Positions 40,093 through 53,640 of a DNA stretch of 64,000 nucleotides are shown here, piece by piece (the stretch's first letter is position 1; every line of letters starts with the position of its first letter). The notes under the pieces are model-generated. The model made no database searches. It saw only the letters and a program-made list of their open reading frames with translations, and was not told the DNA's origin. A program made the position numbers and the translations under genes. This DNA comes from Symsagittifera roscoffensis (taxonomy: Eukaryota; Xenacoelomorpha; Acoela; Convolutidae), in the NCBI RefSeq assembly GCF_963678635.1, contig NC_087069.1, positions 54,480,928 through 54,544,927 on the forward strand, given 5' to 3'.

Positions 40093-43000
40093 TTAAAGTT
40101 GTTTTTGAAATTCAACTTTCTTTAATATTTTAGATTGTGGGATGAATGTTTTGTAGTTTTTACGTGGTTGATTTCTAAGTCGTGATGACTCTCTATGTTC
40201 TGATTTCTCGACTTGTTCTTGTGGTAAAATGTTTTCTATCTTTTTCCTATTTTTTCTTTCTTTTTGAGGTATTTTTTGATCTAGCTTTTTTGTATTGTTT
40301 TGGGTTGTAGTTGGTTTTGTGTTTTGTTTTCCATGATGAATGTCGTTTTGTTCCATTATTTCTTTTTCCGTATGTGGGTAACTTTGAATAACTTTTGAAC
40401 AAGTGAAAGAATATAATTGAGTTAATTAGCGTAGTGCGTATTCTTTTGGGTAGTAAGGCAATAAATTGTTCCGATGTTGAACAATTTCTTTTTGTTCTGA
40501 ATCGGTGATCTTATTTGTTACGTCAGTGGGTTTGACAATTATTTGGTATGGTCCTTTGCGAAGGGGTTGTAATTTTTTAGAAATTCCTTTTTGTGTGTTA
40601 AAATTAGGTATTAAGACAAATGTTCCAACTTTTAAATCTGAGGCTGGTGTAAAGCGTGAATTTATTTGTTCATTAATGTTTTGCCTTTGTAACAACTTTT
40701 TTGTTACTTTTTGGTAAATTTCATTGTGTTTTTTATCTCTATTTAAAATCCATCCAGTGTGTGTACCGGAGGCTAATTTGAGGATTTGTGGGTGATGAAA
40801 ATGATCTTCATCATGCGTGTGTAAAGGTAGGTTATAACAAACTGAGTCTTTATTTGGTTGGCAATGACCTTGTGCATTTTTATGAGAGTTTGCTGTAAAC
40901 ATAATTGGTTTACGTGGCTTTTGATTAAAAACCATTTTGTATGGTAACATTCCTAGAGTTGTCGTAATTTGTTAATTATATTCTCAGGGAAATAATTTTA
41001 CATCTGCTGACCATTCTGTGTATCTTGTATCATTTCCATTTATTATACATCTAAGATAATCTCGTAGTGAATGGTTCATATATTCGACTAAACCGTTTGT
41101 CCAAGGTGCATGAGATGTACGTGGTTTGTGCTTGATGTTATATAAGTGACATAGTGTGATGATTTCATTGTTAATGAATTCTGTACCGTTATCTGTAACT
41201 AAAATTTCGGGTAATCCGAATTTAGCTATCCAGTGTTCATAAAGTGTTGTGTAAGCATAATAAGCGTTACAATATGGTACTGGGTTGAGTGCTACATAAT
41301 GGGTAAATGCATCAACAATTACCATGATGTAGGAATTTCCTTCAGAGGATGGTGAAATTGGTCCTTTTGTATCGAATGAAATACGATGGTTAAAATATAA
41401 ACTTTGTCCTTTAAAATCTTGTTTTTGTGCTATTTGTTTTTGATTTGGATGAGGTTTATTTAGCTGACATATTAAACAATCATTGCATAATACTTTTATC
41501 CAAATTGGTGCATTTGGGAAATAAAAACTTTGTGTAAAATTTGAATATGTTTTCTCTGATCCAGAGTGTCCTTTAGTATTTTGTGTATGTGAAATGTTAA
41601 AAGCTATTAGAATCATACTTAAAGGGAGACAGGGAACTGTAGAATCATTTAATTGATATTCTAGAAGGTCTGTGTTTTCATTAATTGTTGTATTATTAAA
41701 TTTTCGGAAATATCGGAGGAGGGTTTTATTTTCTAAAATTGTGGTATCTGCTTTTACGGGCTTAATTTTGTATTTGTGCCATGATTTTAGTTGTCTAATT
41801 ACTGGGTCAAGACTTTGATATTGTTTCAAGAGTTCAAGTGTAATCTCATCTGTTGGAGGGAGAAAGATATTTTCAATTTCTAATTTAGATAGGGGAATTG
41901 TGTCAAGTGGGTCATGGAGGTCAAAAACTTGATTTATTGTGTATTTTGAATCATTTGTTTGTGGTCCTGATAAATTTATTTTATCAGTTAAGTTTTTTTT
42001 TTGAATTAACGGAAAAAGGTCTTTTTTATACGAGTGTTGTTTTATTCGTTTTTGTTGGGTGTTAACTTTTATCCATTGTGAGTATGGAATTGGTTTGAAA
42101 GTTGATGTTCCTAGTAGATCAACTTCGTAGTGATTATTTTGGCAATCTAAATAAAGTGAAAAACGTTGTAGGTTATTTATTTGTGATTGTTCAATGTCAG
42201 TTTTTACTGCATATTTGCATTCTAGTCGGGGTGATGTTTCGTATTTTGCAAAGTAAAATTTTATATTTTTTGGTATTTCAACTGTAGTTTTTCGTGTAAG
42301 TAATTCAGGTGGTGTATTTCGACTTAATGTATCTGGTAATGCAAGACTCTTTCCTGCTGTCCAAACTATATGTAAGTTTGAAATTTCATCAGAATTAATT
42401 GAAATCTATAAACTCGGTGATTGGGATTTGACTTTTGTGTAAAAAGAAAAATGATTGGTTTATGATCTGTGAATAGAACTGTTGGATGATTTGATCCAAG
42501 TATCAGAAATTCATATTCTGTAAGTGTATAAATTATAGCTGTACATTCTCTCATTAGAGTTGAGAGTCGTAGCTCTGCTTGTGTGAATAGTCGGGAATTT
42601 GCTGATATGAGGTTCATTTTATTTGTACCACTATGTGATTGTAATAATGCTGCGCCGATGCCAAAATTTGAAGCACCACACATTGCATAAAATAGTTGAT
42701 TTGGATCTGGGATTGTGTTTGAAATTTGTTCAGTTAAAAATTTTTTAATTTCCTCAAATCATGTTTGATGTTCAGTGGTCCATTCAAATTTATTTTTTTT
42801 TCTGAGGATATTATAAAACGGTCTTAAATATAATTGCATTTTATAAACGTACTTGCTTAAGAAATTTAACATTCCATAGAATTCTTGATGGTGATTGAAG
42901 TTTCTGAATAGCATCAATGCGTGATTTTAATGGAGTGATTGTATTTCTTTCTATATTATGTCCTAAAAATTTAACTCGTGTTAAAAAGAAGTGTGATTTA

Positions 43001-46000
43001 TCGGGGGCGGCCTTCAGATTTTCGTTCTGAAGTATTTTATGATAGTGTTCTAAAACTGCAAACATTTCCTCTTTTGTCTGTGATTGCATAAAAACATCGT
43101 CAAAATAGGTGATTGCGTTTTTCTTGAGTATTAGTGGTCTAAAAATTTTACTCATAAAAGCTGAAAATACTGCTGGTCCTATGGAAATTCCATAGAATAG
43201 GCGGTTAAATTCATATTGTTGATTTCCAATAACAAATTGTGTTAATCGTCGTGATTTTTCATTTAGTGGCATTTGATTGTATGCACTATTCATATCTGCG
43301 GTTGTAAAGTATTTTCTGTTTATCTTTGTTAAGATAACTTGTATTGGTTCAATAGGCCAATTGCATTTCGATTCGTCTATTAGTGAATTGAGTTATCTAG
43401 CGTCTAAAACTATTTTTTATTTAATCTCCTTTTGCTAGAATGATAACAGGGTTAACAAATGTGTTACCTTTTGGTTGTTCCTCTTTATTTACTGGTGAGA
43501 TAATTTTGTATTGTTCTAAAATATCAAGTAATCTATTTTACTTTGTCATGTAAATGAATTGGTACTTTACTAGCTCTTTGTTTTTTGAAAACTGCGTCAG
43601 GTTTTAACGGGCGATGTAGTGATGAACTGATTTTCCCAACATCCATTTTTGATGTTGCGTAGACTGTTGAATATTTTAATAGTTGTTTTGCTAGTTTGTC
43701 AAATTCGATTTGTGTAATTTGTGAGTGATCAAAATTAAACATCGTTAAAAAATGTTGTTGTTCTTTTGTGTAATTTGTTATATTGAATGTTGGTTTAAAA
43801 TACGGTGTTTTTGTGAAATAATCTGTGTTTGTCTTTTCATTGTTTATTATGTTATTTATGGATAAATCTTCGTTAAGAATTGTGGATTGGCAAATATCTA
43901 ATATTTGGAGTATTTTATTTACGCGGTAGGCTACTTCATGTATGGATGAGATTGTAGCGTTTGTTTCGCAATATCCTAAAAGTCCTAATGGTAATGTTAC
44001 TTGACACGGTGCATTGTTATACACGTGTAACGAGATGATGTCGGAATTCGTGTTTTTCAAATGTTTTATAGATGAAATCGTGATTTTGAAAAACTTGTTA
44101 ATAGGTTTAAATTCAAAGTCTGACATAAAAAGTTGTTGTTTATTTTGACTTTTATCATACTGGTGAACTTGTTTTATTGAAAAATTAGATATATTTCTTG
44201 ATGGTGGTTTCAGGTGTTTCCGTTGTTGGTTATGAATTGGATAAAATTTTAAGAAGAATAGTGGTTGTTTATTTAATCTTTGAATAAATGTTAGAGCTGT
44301 ATTTTTTGTTTTTGTGTACTTATCTTTGATCAGTATTTTACTATTTAAAATGTTGATTGTTGGTATATATTTTGATATAACTGGTATGCCAATGATTTTG
44401 TGTTTAATATCAGTAATATGAAATATTTGTTTAAATGGTTTGTTTAGAATTTTATTTTGCTCCATTGTTCTTGTGGGGAGAAGGAATAATTGGATTTTTC
44501 CATAATTTACTAATGTTGATCCTTGTGCTGTTGCTAGTTTACTAGAGGTTGCAAGAGGCGTTAATTTTGGAAGTAATGTTTTGATTTCATTCCATGTGGG
44601 AATATTAATTATGTTTGATTCTGCTCCTGAATCAATTAAAAAATTAATTTCAAGATCTGGTGGTTGAAATTCTTTGTTTCTTGGACTTTCTAAGAGAAAT
44701 GGTATTCTTCAAATTTTTTCTCTGGGTTGTTTTTTTTTGTATGTTTTGATAAATATGGTTTGTGTTTAAACAATTTGTTTTGTCTTTTTCATCGGTTTTA
44801 AAAACCGTGTTAATTTCATTTATTTCTTGTGCAGTTTGTGTAGTATTGATGGTTTCAATATAATAATTGTGAAGGAGTTCCAATTGATTTTCATATATAT
44901 GCGATGTAAAAGGTTGTTTATATATGATAGGTTCATAGTCGTTTTCGACTGTTATCATATTTACAGAGATGGTATTTTCTGTATCACTTTCTGTATCTGA
45001 TGATCCACAGTTTATTTGATTTAGTTGTAGTTCGTTTTTTCTTGTGTCATCAATACCTGGAGGGTCTAATGTGGTTTCTTCATTTGACTGTACTTGATTA
45101 AAATGTCTTTGATGTTTTGGTGTACTACTTCTGTATCGATGTTTAGAATTTTTATAATGGTTATTATTCCTATGTGGTGACTGGGAATAATTTCTATATC
45201 GATTATTATAACTTGAATTTCGATTTTGTGAATTGTTCCGTGATCTGTTTTGATAATTGTCATTTGATCTGTGATATTTTGATCTATTATACGAGTTATT
45301 TGTTGATCGATTGTTCGGGTAATTCTGATTTCGATTGTTCGAATAACTTCTATTTCGATTCTGTGAATAGTTTCTATTTCTGTTGTATGATGTGTTTTGT
45401 CATTGATTATTGGAATAGTGTTTAATTCTTGGATTTGATTGGGAACTGGATCTAGAAACAAATTGTGTTGCATTTGAATTTGATCTCGAATAGTTATTTC
45501 GACTATTTGATCGATTATAATTATTTTGTGAAGAATTTTGTGTATTTCTTCGTTCTTGTTACTATATATATTTTTGTTTGGTAGATTTTGATCTTTTTTC
45601 ATATATTGATAGAACTATTTATTTGGTTCTTTATGCTTTTGAGGTTTATTCTGATTATCTTGTTGTTTTTGTCTACATTCAGAAACACTGTGTCCTATTG
45701 TCGGCAATAATTACACCATTTTTTGAAAGATGGTTTGCGCTTAAAATTTGGATGTTTTTCATAAATATTTAGTATTTCAGTGATTTTTTCAACTAGGTCT
45801 GTATCTGATTCCTGTATGTTATTCATATGTGTAGTGTTTGCTTCAATTCGATTAACATATTGTAGTTTTAGGTTTTCTGTTTCTTCAAGTTTCATTGTGA
45901 TTTCCGCTTGCTCTAGTTTATCTACTAGTTTTCGAAAATCTAAATCTGGTTCTCGAATTGAGGAAGGATGAGATGCTCTCTTTTTTTTGCTATTTTCCTT

Positions 46001-48191
46001 AATTTCTGTCAATTTTGTGTTTTTATAGTCATGTGTATTAAGTGAATATGCTTTTCGAACTATTGTTTCGATACGTCCTGCTAATTGTTTGATGGTTTCA
46101 TTTGGTAATCTGCGAATTTCATTACATAAAACGCTTTGGTGTTGTTTATTCTTTCGGAGTCAAACCTTTTTGAAAAATCTTGTGTAAATCTTTTGCAGTC
46201 TGATTTTATTTCTGTAGGTGATACTGAAAGCCATCTAAGGTTGTTTGTATCAATGCTGTGCGTCTATGTATCAAATTTTGATGTAGAGGCGTATTAATTG
46301 GTTCAGGTCCTATATTTAAAATTAAATTTGCTGTTACTGCATTTAAATAATCTTGTACAGAATATTCAGGATCTGTTCCTGTAAATACCATCAGTGGTTT
46401 ATCTGATGTTATTGATGATCCACTCATGAGGTATGGATTCATTGTCATCTGTAGTGATTCTGCGGCATTTGGAATTTGCGAAAAATTTGAAAGTTGATTT
46501 TTTGTTATTTCGTGTTGCTGAAAGTAATATGGAAGCGGTATTTCATTTTGCATTTGAGTTGGTTGATACGAATGCATTGTCATTGGGTTTTGTGGTTGAA
46601 TCGGTTGAAAAGATTGTGTATTAGTTGGATTTGGCATATGTATTGGTTGTTGAAATTCGTGTATCTGTTGGGTTTGGAGAAAAAATTCTATTATATGTAT
46701 GAGGTCGTCGCGATCCTTGTGTGCGATATTCTTGGGTATATGGTGCAAAAATGTCTGGTTGTATATAATCATCATCAGATGATAAATAATCCGTATGATG
46801 AGGTGATTGCTTTTTATTTTTACTTTGTTGAAAGAATTGGTAATTTTCACTATGATCCTGTGGAGGATGTGAATTAGTTCGAAAATTTACTGAGTTGGTT
46901 GTTGTCTTTGGTTTATCCCAATAGTGAGAACATACATGATTATTTTTTTTTTCGTGGGGGTTGATTTGTTCTTTGTTTGTGAGCATAATTATAATTATGT
47001 TCTGCAAAGGTGTTTCTTGTGAATGATTTTCGTGTTTTTGACGGTACTGTCATGGGTCTATATGTTTAATAATCCATATGTGAATATTTTGGAGCAACCG
47101 AAGTTTTAACGGTTGATTGTAAGGTTACTTGTGCCAGTGAAGTATTTGTATTTCTTGGTGTTGTTAAATTTGTATGTATTGGTGAAATACTTTGTTGTGT
47201 AGTTGTTGTTTGGACAATTTCTTCATTTATGAAGTGTGATGGTGTTTGAATATCTTGTTGTGTAAGATTTCTAGTTCCATTAAGGTTTTCATTGTGTATG
47301 ACGGTCGAATTTAAACTGTTATTTTGTGTATCAGGTAAAAATGTATTGTAGTTTAATGGTGTTGCATCAATGGTTAAGGGTACTAATTTTACATAATCTC
47401 TGTGCTAAGGTATTGTACTTATTGCTTGACTTGAGATAGATTGTGGGATATTTATAAATGTAGGATGAGACCATTCAGGGTCCCAAACGTGGTCTGATTG
47501 TTCTGTAATGGCAGTATCATCATTTGAATTTTGAGGTCTGAAATTTTTTCTTGCTTGTGAAATTAAATCTAAATTATGTGTGAAATAATCTATTATAAAC
47601 CATGGCAAAATTTTCTGTAAGTCTTGTTTTGTGTGTTGTGAAACATCGTCTTTAGTAAAAATTTTCTTTAATTATATGTAGAAAATTTGAAAATAATGTG
47701 ATTTCATGTCGTACTTTTGTATGTTTGGATGTTTCAATTGGTGAGGTTCTTTGAAATTATGTTTTTTCTAATATAGAGATATAGGTATATATTATTGCAA
47801 AAAATTCATCAGTGAATACAGAGTTTGCTCTTTGTGAATTATGATATTGTATGCTTTTGATATATTCTAGGAATACTTTTGAGAATTCTAATTCAAGATC
47901 ATCTGTTTGAATTACATATTTACGATGATTCGTATTTGGTGTGCTGAATTCTATGGTGTAGATTCCATATTGTTGTGTTAAGTTATATATGTCTTTCAAA
48001 TAATGTTCAAAAATTTGTTTTTTGATTTTTACATCTGGGAATTCTGCTTTGCATGGACTGATTCCGGTTTCAAACAAATTTACGAGTAAATTCTTGCAAA
48101 AATCATGCTGCCCTCTATTATCGGGTGCATCTATGAGGAAGGGATAAACCTCTTCGTCATCTGGACTATCGTCATTTTGAGTGTGGCTCAT
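40093..48191 (-). pseudogene. gag-pol: gag-pro-pol, copy 2 (heavily broken)
   Basis: Starts at ATG 48191 (Gag N-terminus) and ends at 40093 with the same FQKQL terminus as copy 1. Readable parts: Gag N 47757-48191; capsid 46206-46850; CCHC knuckle near 45700, shifted by a 1-nt loss; R/N/S tail 45066-45602; protease linker 43533-44465; RT with YFDD 42841-43293; RNase H 42366-42683; integrase 40984-41829 with an intact HHCC region (H...H, CNDCLIC), the two Asp, and the Glu in LVEYMN; GPY region 40426-40950. TGA and TAA interrupt the integrase near 40975-40984. Copy 2 is readable across several copy 1 stops, so the breaks are independent. Confidence 0.9.
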
Positions 48192-48594
48192 TTTTTCGTT
48201 TGATGACTGTTAATATATAGCTATCGATGTGTCTAATTGGTTGATTCCAATTATACAAGTGTACTGGTTTGTGTTTGTATTGCTTTTTTATTCTTCTTTT
48301 TCCTCTTTTTGATGAATTTGAAGTTGTTTCTGAATCGGAAAAAAATAATTGATCGTGAATGGGACAATCTTTATCAATTGATTCTTTTAATTTGTAGAGT
48401 TCATCTAAATTGCTGGCCTCTGTGTGATTTGTCTTTGTTTGTTTATAATTTTTCTTTTTATTGTTTGTCGTTTTGTTCTAATGTATCCAACTGTTTGTTT
48501 TAAGAGGTGTGATCACAAAATCGTATTTTTTGTTGTCTATCTCACAGTTGTGTAAAACGATTGTTTGTTTATTTCCTAGATTTTTGAATGACAT
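48166..48594 (-). pseudogene. ORF1, copy 2 (frameshifted)
   Basis: Counterpart of 27960-28427, ATG at 48594. A deletion of about 40 nt near 48425 removes part of the Ser/acidic segment and shifts the frame. The right limit is approximate. Confidence 0.6.
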
Positions 48595-49519
48595 AAGGTT
48601 TAGGATGAGGGATGCAAAGAGTTGTTAGGTATTTCTATTTTCTTAGACTGTTAGTCCTTACGATTTTTTGGTTAGCTTAGCCTGGGTCTTTTTATTTAGG
48701 GTTGGAGAGAAAAGTATATCGATTCCGAAGAATGATTTTTTACTTTCTCGTGGCTAGTCTAAGCTAAGGTGTTAACTTACTTAATCTTACTTAAGGGTAG
48801 TGATTGTGTTCAAGGGTTGGAGAATAGTAAATCGATCCACAAGGTTCAGGTATAATTAGAACGCAAGTAGTTCGTTAGATACTATTTTAAACTTACTAAG
48901 TCTAAGATCTATCCTGGGTCTGGTGAGAGGAGGGTTCAAGTGACGGATGAATAACCCAAGTTTTTCACTGTTTATCTTAATTTGAATGGTTAGTTTTATT
49001 TAAAAATTTCTTTTAGTCTTGGGTCTTTTGGAAGGGTTGGATAGTGAATCGACGTTTGAGGTCGTTAGACACTTGCTAAGTGGGTGGGGAGAACAAAATT
49101 GTTCTTTTTGATCCCAGGATAGGCCTTGATGATGAGGTTTTAAATTTAGTGAAATAGAAAACTTAATGAGATCCAAGGATAAGCCTTGATGATCTGATTT
49201 TAAAGTTAAGTGAATTTAAGTTTAAAATGGTTTAAATTTGTTTCTGAAAAAGATTTATAATTTTAATGTTATTATTGAGTTTATGATTGCTGTTATTTTT
49301 AGGTGATGAAGCTGGGACAACAGATGCTTTTATGATTACTAACAATTTATTGTCATGCTACTAATTTTTATTTTCATTTTCAATAAATATTTTTCAAACA
49401 TGTTTTATATAAGACTGCAGAAATTAAGAAAACGATCTGAGATCTTTTTATCAATCGTTATTGTATATTAATAATTTTGTTTAGCGCCTGAAATGATCAT
49501 GAAGATTGACTTCAAAATT
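48595..49519 (-). other. Leader, copy 2
   Basis: Same repeats as in copy 1 (GATCCxAGGAT, then GCCTTGATGAT, twice near 49110-49195). No ORF. Confidence 0.5.
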
Positions 49520-49753
49520 TTATGTTTGCAGATGAAAATCTAAATTCATTGCTAATAAGATTCTAAATATAAAAGTTTGTGTTGGCTTTTGCAGTACGAT
49601 CATAAAACTATTTGGTAAGTTTCTACTTTGTCGTATGTCGTCTCTTGTTCGAGGTCTTCTTCCAATTCCGGGTAGTTCTATTATTGTTCGGAATATCGGC
49701 TCTGAACTATTGAGTCGTAGAGACATTTCGATTAAATTATTATCGTATAACAT
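49520..49753 (-). CDS. ORF0, copy 2
   Basis: 77 codons from the shared ATG (MLYDNNLIEMSLRLNSSEPI; GIGRRPRTRDDIRQ). The frame is open to 49801 without ATG. Same length as copy 1. Confidence 0.45.
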   Translation of the reverse strand: MLYDNNLIEMSLRLNSSEPIFRTIIELPGIGRRPRTRDDIRQSRNLPNSFMIVLQKPTQTFIFRILLAMNLDFHLQT

Positions 49754-49820
49754 TTTGAAAATGTTTTGTCTAAATTCTAATATGTTTTTGGTTAGTTCCA
49801 AGCTATTAAGGTCTTATTCG

Positions 49821-49838
49821 AGACTTATGGTCGCACCA
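49821..49838 (-). other. Primer-binding site candidate, copy 2
   Basis: TGGTGCGACCATAAGTCT two bases from the 5' LTR, identical to copy 1. Confidence 0.65.
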
Positions 49839-49840
49839 GA

Positions 49841-50250
49841 TGAGTTAGGACCGATGAGGTTAACTCATAGAGTAATTTCGGATAGGGTACACCGTCTGCT
49901 CGTCACGCTATCTTTTTTTCGGCCGGATAGATTCGTGCAACTTCTTAGTCTAATACCGATCTTAATCTTACTCTTATACTTTCTAGTCTCAGGGTGTTTA
50001 ACTAGTCTCTGCTAGGTTCAATAGATCTAGGGTATACTGGTTTGTTGCGGCTGCTGAAGTTCTCTTGGAGATACAACTAATTTCTAAGTTAAATTCAAAT
50101 CTCTCTGGTGCTGGAATTACAAGTAATTTCAGCACTTACAAATAAGTGGGTTGTTAGTTAGATGGATCATGATTGGTTAATATTAAATACTTTACAGTGG
50201 TAAAATATCTAATTTATCCAATCATAAAATATAGTTTAGATCAGGTTCCA
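49841..50250 (-). repeat. 5' LTR, copy 2
   Basis: 410 bp with TG/CA ends. About twelve differences from 31805-32214 by eye. Confidence 0.9.
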
Positions 50251-50254
50251 TTGG
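50251..50254. repeat. Target-site duplication TTGG (right, copy 2)
   Basis: Matches 31801-31804. It lies 14 bp upstream of the exon acceptor at 50267-50268. Confidence 0.85.
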
Positions 50255-50268
50255 TTCAGTTTTTTTAG

Positions 50269-50395
50269 GATCTTCTGTTGTTATCGTGCATAACAACAAA
50301 AGTAAACAAGCTATGGGACGCGTGTAACCCTTCGACGAGAACGAACGACTCGGAATACGATGAGAGCATTCTGCAAAGCAATACTTCAGAGTACG
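50269..50395 (+). CDS. Host gene 3 exon directly downstream of copy 2
   Basis: Acceptor GTTCAGTTTTTTTAG and donor TACG|GTAAGT, both strong. The 127 nt run in phase 0 to phase 1 and read DLLLLSCITTKVNKLWDACN, then polar residues (TRTNDSEYDESILQ). The phases join 31586-31641 before and 50695-50790 after. The domain is not recognised. Confidence 0.65.
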
Positions 50396-50694
50396 GTAAG
50401 TGCTTCTTTCCCGATAATTGCAATTGCTTAAACGAACATTTGAAAAAAAAACAACGCGTCTCAATGGAAACTTTTTCTAGATTTAAAAACCGGTGAGATC
50501 TTAAGCTGAAGTTCTGATAACTTAAATCATTGTACCCTTTGACCGATGCAAATTTTTACTGCTTTAACTATATTAGTATATTAGAGAGACCTCAAACTTG
50601 TTCTTTCTATAAAAATAATATCTATCCCAATTGAACAAACCAAATTGGATGGAAGCTTTTATAGCAACTAAAGTTTCACTTTATCTCCTTCTAG

Positions 50695-50790
50695 TAACTG
50701 CATCAAAGAATGAACTGAGAATAGACGACCGGAGGATAGTAGCTGTGTCTGATTCATTCGAGGTCAATCCTAGTATTCCCATAAGCAAAA
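50695..50790 (+). CDS. Host gene 3 exon
   Basis: Acceptor TTATCTCCTTCTAG and donor AAAA|GTAAGT. 96 nt in phase 1 to phase 1, reading TASKNELRIDDRRIVAVSDS then FEVNPSIPISK. Strong splice signals and phase match with 50269-50395. Confidence 0.65.
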
Positions 50791-53320
50791 GTAAGTTTTT
50801 CAGATACCATTTGTCTTATCGTGATAACTTTTCACTTTTACAAAACTTACTTTCAAAAGGTTTCAACTAAAGAGTAACGTTCAAAAGATTTTTAAGCAGT
50901 TGCCGCGCCGCCAAGCGCCTCACAAAATACCAACACGGGTTGACCATCAAACAATCCCAACACATTCTCCTAAAATTCTACTATCTTAGAATTTCTGAAA
51001 AGATTTGTAAGAAACTTCCGCTATCTTACAACCGTCTCGGAAGAAACCTTCTAAGATAGCAACTTTTTCCCAAAACTCAAAAAATTACCGAAAAACGCAT
51101 TTTTTGGATTTTATTTTTTCAATTTTCTGCCTTTAAAAACATTTCAGATAGTGTTTGCATTTTAAACAAAAAAAAATCCGAAACGAAAACCTTGATGTTT
51201 TTCCACAATAGGTCTCTCGATTATACGTAATGAGCGGTGTATATCATAAATATGAACTTTGACGATAAATGTCATTAAGTTTTGAACGTGTTGTATGGTG
51301 CATTCAGGTACAGGCGTACATTATAGTGCATTCAGGTACATTCAATTCTAGGAGTCAGCAAAAACTAACTTTTTAAAGTCGGTGGGATTTCAGTAAACGC
51401 AAATAAAAAACGGGTCTTTTGGTCTACGAGTTTCCAATATTGTACTCTGGGCCACCGGAGATTTTTGAAAATGGTTGTGAGAAGTTTTATAAAAACACTT
51501 GAAAAAGTTTTTCTAAAAAAACTCTTATCTGACAACTTAACTTTCTTATAAGGAAAGTCACTATCTCGCAAATTTCATATAGAACAAAGTCACTATCTTG
51601 CGTTCGTAGAGCCTAAAATAACTAAACTAATTTTATGAGCATTGATTAAAACATTTCAAAGAAACTTCCTAACAAAAAGTGATAACCCCCGCTGGTCGGC
51701 TCATCTGTGAATGAAATGCAAAAAATAGTTTACTACTGTCTTGTTGAAGTTATATATCCTAGAAAGTGAAGGTTGCTGAAACTATTGTTAGTTTTTTCTG
51801 AAACATAATAAGTTCATCCTCAAACCAAGATTTTATATGTACAATACTAAGGATGTTTTTTTCTGGTGATATAATTTTTGGGCTACACTGTTCATTTCAA
51901 TTAATTATTTTTTCTAATCGATTGCGTCTCATTTTAATGTAGTCCAATCGCAAGAAACACGTTTATATACGGTTTTGATTTTTCATACTGATTTTGACGA
52001 TGATTTTATTGATAGTGCTTCTAACTATGGTTTCGGGCTTGAGTGCTCTGGTGTGAAAAACTACACAAAAATTTCGTCCTTTTCGACTATTTTCATAAAC
52101 ACACTGTACTGCTAGGTATCATGAGTAATTATTTTTTGAAGTGTGTCTACAAAATGTGTTTGATTATCCTGGATTATTGGATTTCTTTGATAACAGTTTT
52201 TCTCTTCAAGTGCAAAGTATGTAGAAAATTAATTTGTAGAACGACAGCAGCATAAAAAAATTTCATCATATTTGACAGAAAATGTTCGATTTCTTAAAAA
52301 ACGGTAAATCCGTACGGGTTGATTAAAACAGGAGTGTTAGAGACTATAATTTAAAATTTATTTCGTGTTTTTGATGTTAAGATTATACTTCTGATACTCA
52401 ATATCAATATCAAAGATAACTCTAAAAGTGCACTCTTGGTTTGTTCATGGAATAATGATGTTATTTATTTATTGGTTGTATAGTTATTTATTGGTTGCTT
52501 TGGTAAGTTTTTGTGCGTAGTTCATTTTACCTGATATTAAACTGGGTAAGCACAGTTCAAACTCTTATTTGGGTGCTGATGATTTTTCTTTGTTTTTTGT
52601 TTCAGGAAAAGTCTTAAGATTTGTTCAGGCTCGAGTTAACTTTTTTGCGATATAACCTTTGGTTTTTTTGATTTTCACTTCATTTTCTTTGTCAAAAGGA
52701 AGGCAAAATTCACTATCGAACATCGAACGTGTTAAGTCACGAAAAACGTGATCAACTTATGATTTAAACTTCTAGATTAAGTAACTTTCAGGTTTTCTGG
52801 AGTATAAAGTTTATCTATTGACCCAGTTTTCTAAAAATTGGTTATTTGAAACAAAATAGTGCCAAACAAAATTGTTCTAAAAATGCGAAGAGACCTATAA
52901 CATCTTTTTGTTCTATAAATTTTGAAGATTTTGAGATTTTTTCAAAAAATAAGTCATTTTTTTTCTGTTTGCTAGTTTTCATTGATATTTTTCCAATTGT
53001 CTGTTGACAATGTTTTGTAATTTCTGCGCAGTTTAAGGCTGGTATTGTTTTGGGTCTTAAAACATGAGTGCAGGTTGTTTGTTCTCTTGTTTTTTGTGTT
53101 TTCTTTCAAACTTTTGTCGCGGTTAAAAGTTTTTTGCTCGGTCTGATCTGATTCAATGTTTTTCTTCTTCGAGAAGTGTTTTAATTCCTTGTGTACGCGT
53201 GAATTCAACAAAAAATCTTGCATTTGTCTTAAAAATACGTTTTTGAAATAAATTGGAGTTTGGCTGACATTGAATTGCACAATTTTGTTTAATTATTAAA
53301 ATGTTAATATCTAATTTTGT
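50791..53320 (+). other. Intron-like sequence, no exon identified
   Basis: AT-rich. Short inverted motifs (TCTAAGATAG, CTATCTTAC) occur at 50975-51060. A hydrophobic 70-codon frame at 52043-52255 lacks clear splice support. Confidence 0.4.
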
Positions 53321-53640
53321 GGTTCGTTAGTTTGACTATAATAAGGATCTGTGAATGGTCCAGAATACGTCGGAAAAGACGGTGAATAAACATATAGGAC
53401 CTACTAGACACCTTTTTCAGGTTTATTTTTCTCGTTAGGAACATATTACTTAAGCTAAACTTAAAATCAAAGGGTCCCAGAAAGTGAATCAGACGAAAAA
53501 TTCCAAGTCTTTGTTAAACGCAAGTAGGTCGTCAGTCAAAACTCATAAATTTTTTAAAGTTTAGGATAGTTTTAACCTGGGTCAATTAAGAGGTGAATGC
53601 AGAGTACATTGTTTCCAAAGAATTTTTAAACACTATTTAA
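53321..53640 (-). repeat. Decayed leader relative (fragment 1)
   Basis: Ordered matches to the element leader: TTTTTCTCGT, AAGCTAA, AGTGAATC, AACGCAAGTAGGTCGTCAG versus AACGCAAGTAGTTCGTTAG, and TAACCTGGGTCAATTAAGAGG versus TATCCTGGGTCTGGTGAGAGG. Same orientation as copies 1 and 2. Confidence 0.5.

Larger units (their letters stand above)
31805..50250 (-). mobile_element. Giant env-bearing Ty3/gypsy LTR retroelement, copy 2
   Basis: An 18,446-bp element with 410-bp LTRs and the same order as copy 1 throughout. LTRs differ at about twelve of 410 positions by eye, so it is older than copy 1. Gag-pol and env are broken many times. ORF A, ORF B, ORF C, ORF E and ORF0 are open. It lies antisense in an intron of host gene 3, about 14 bp upstream of the acceptor at 50268. 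Confidence 0.95.

Noticed and set aside
52043-52255. Hydrophobic 70-codon plus-strand frame as a membrane exon of the PLAT gene
   Set aside because: No credible acceptor or donor and no phase match.
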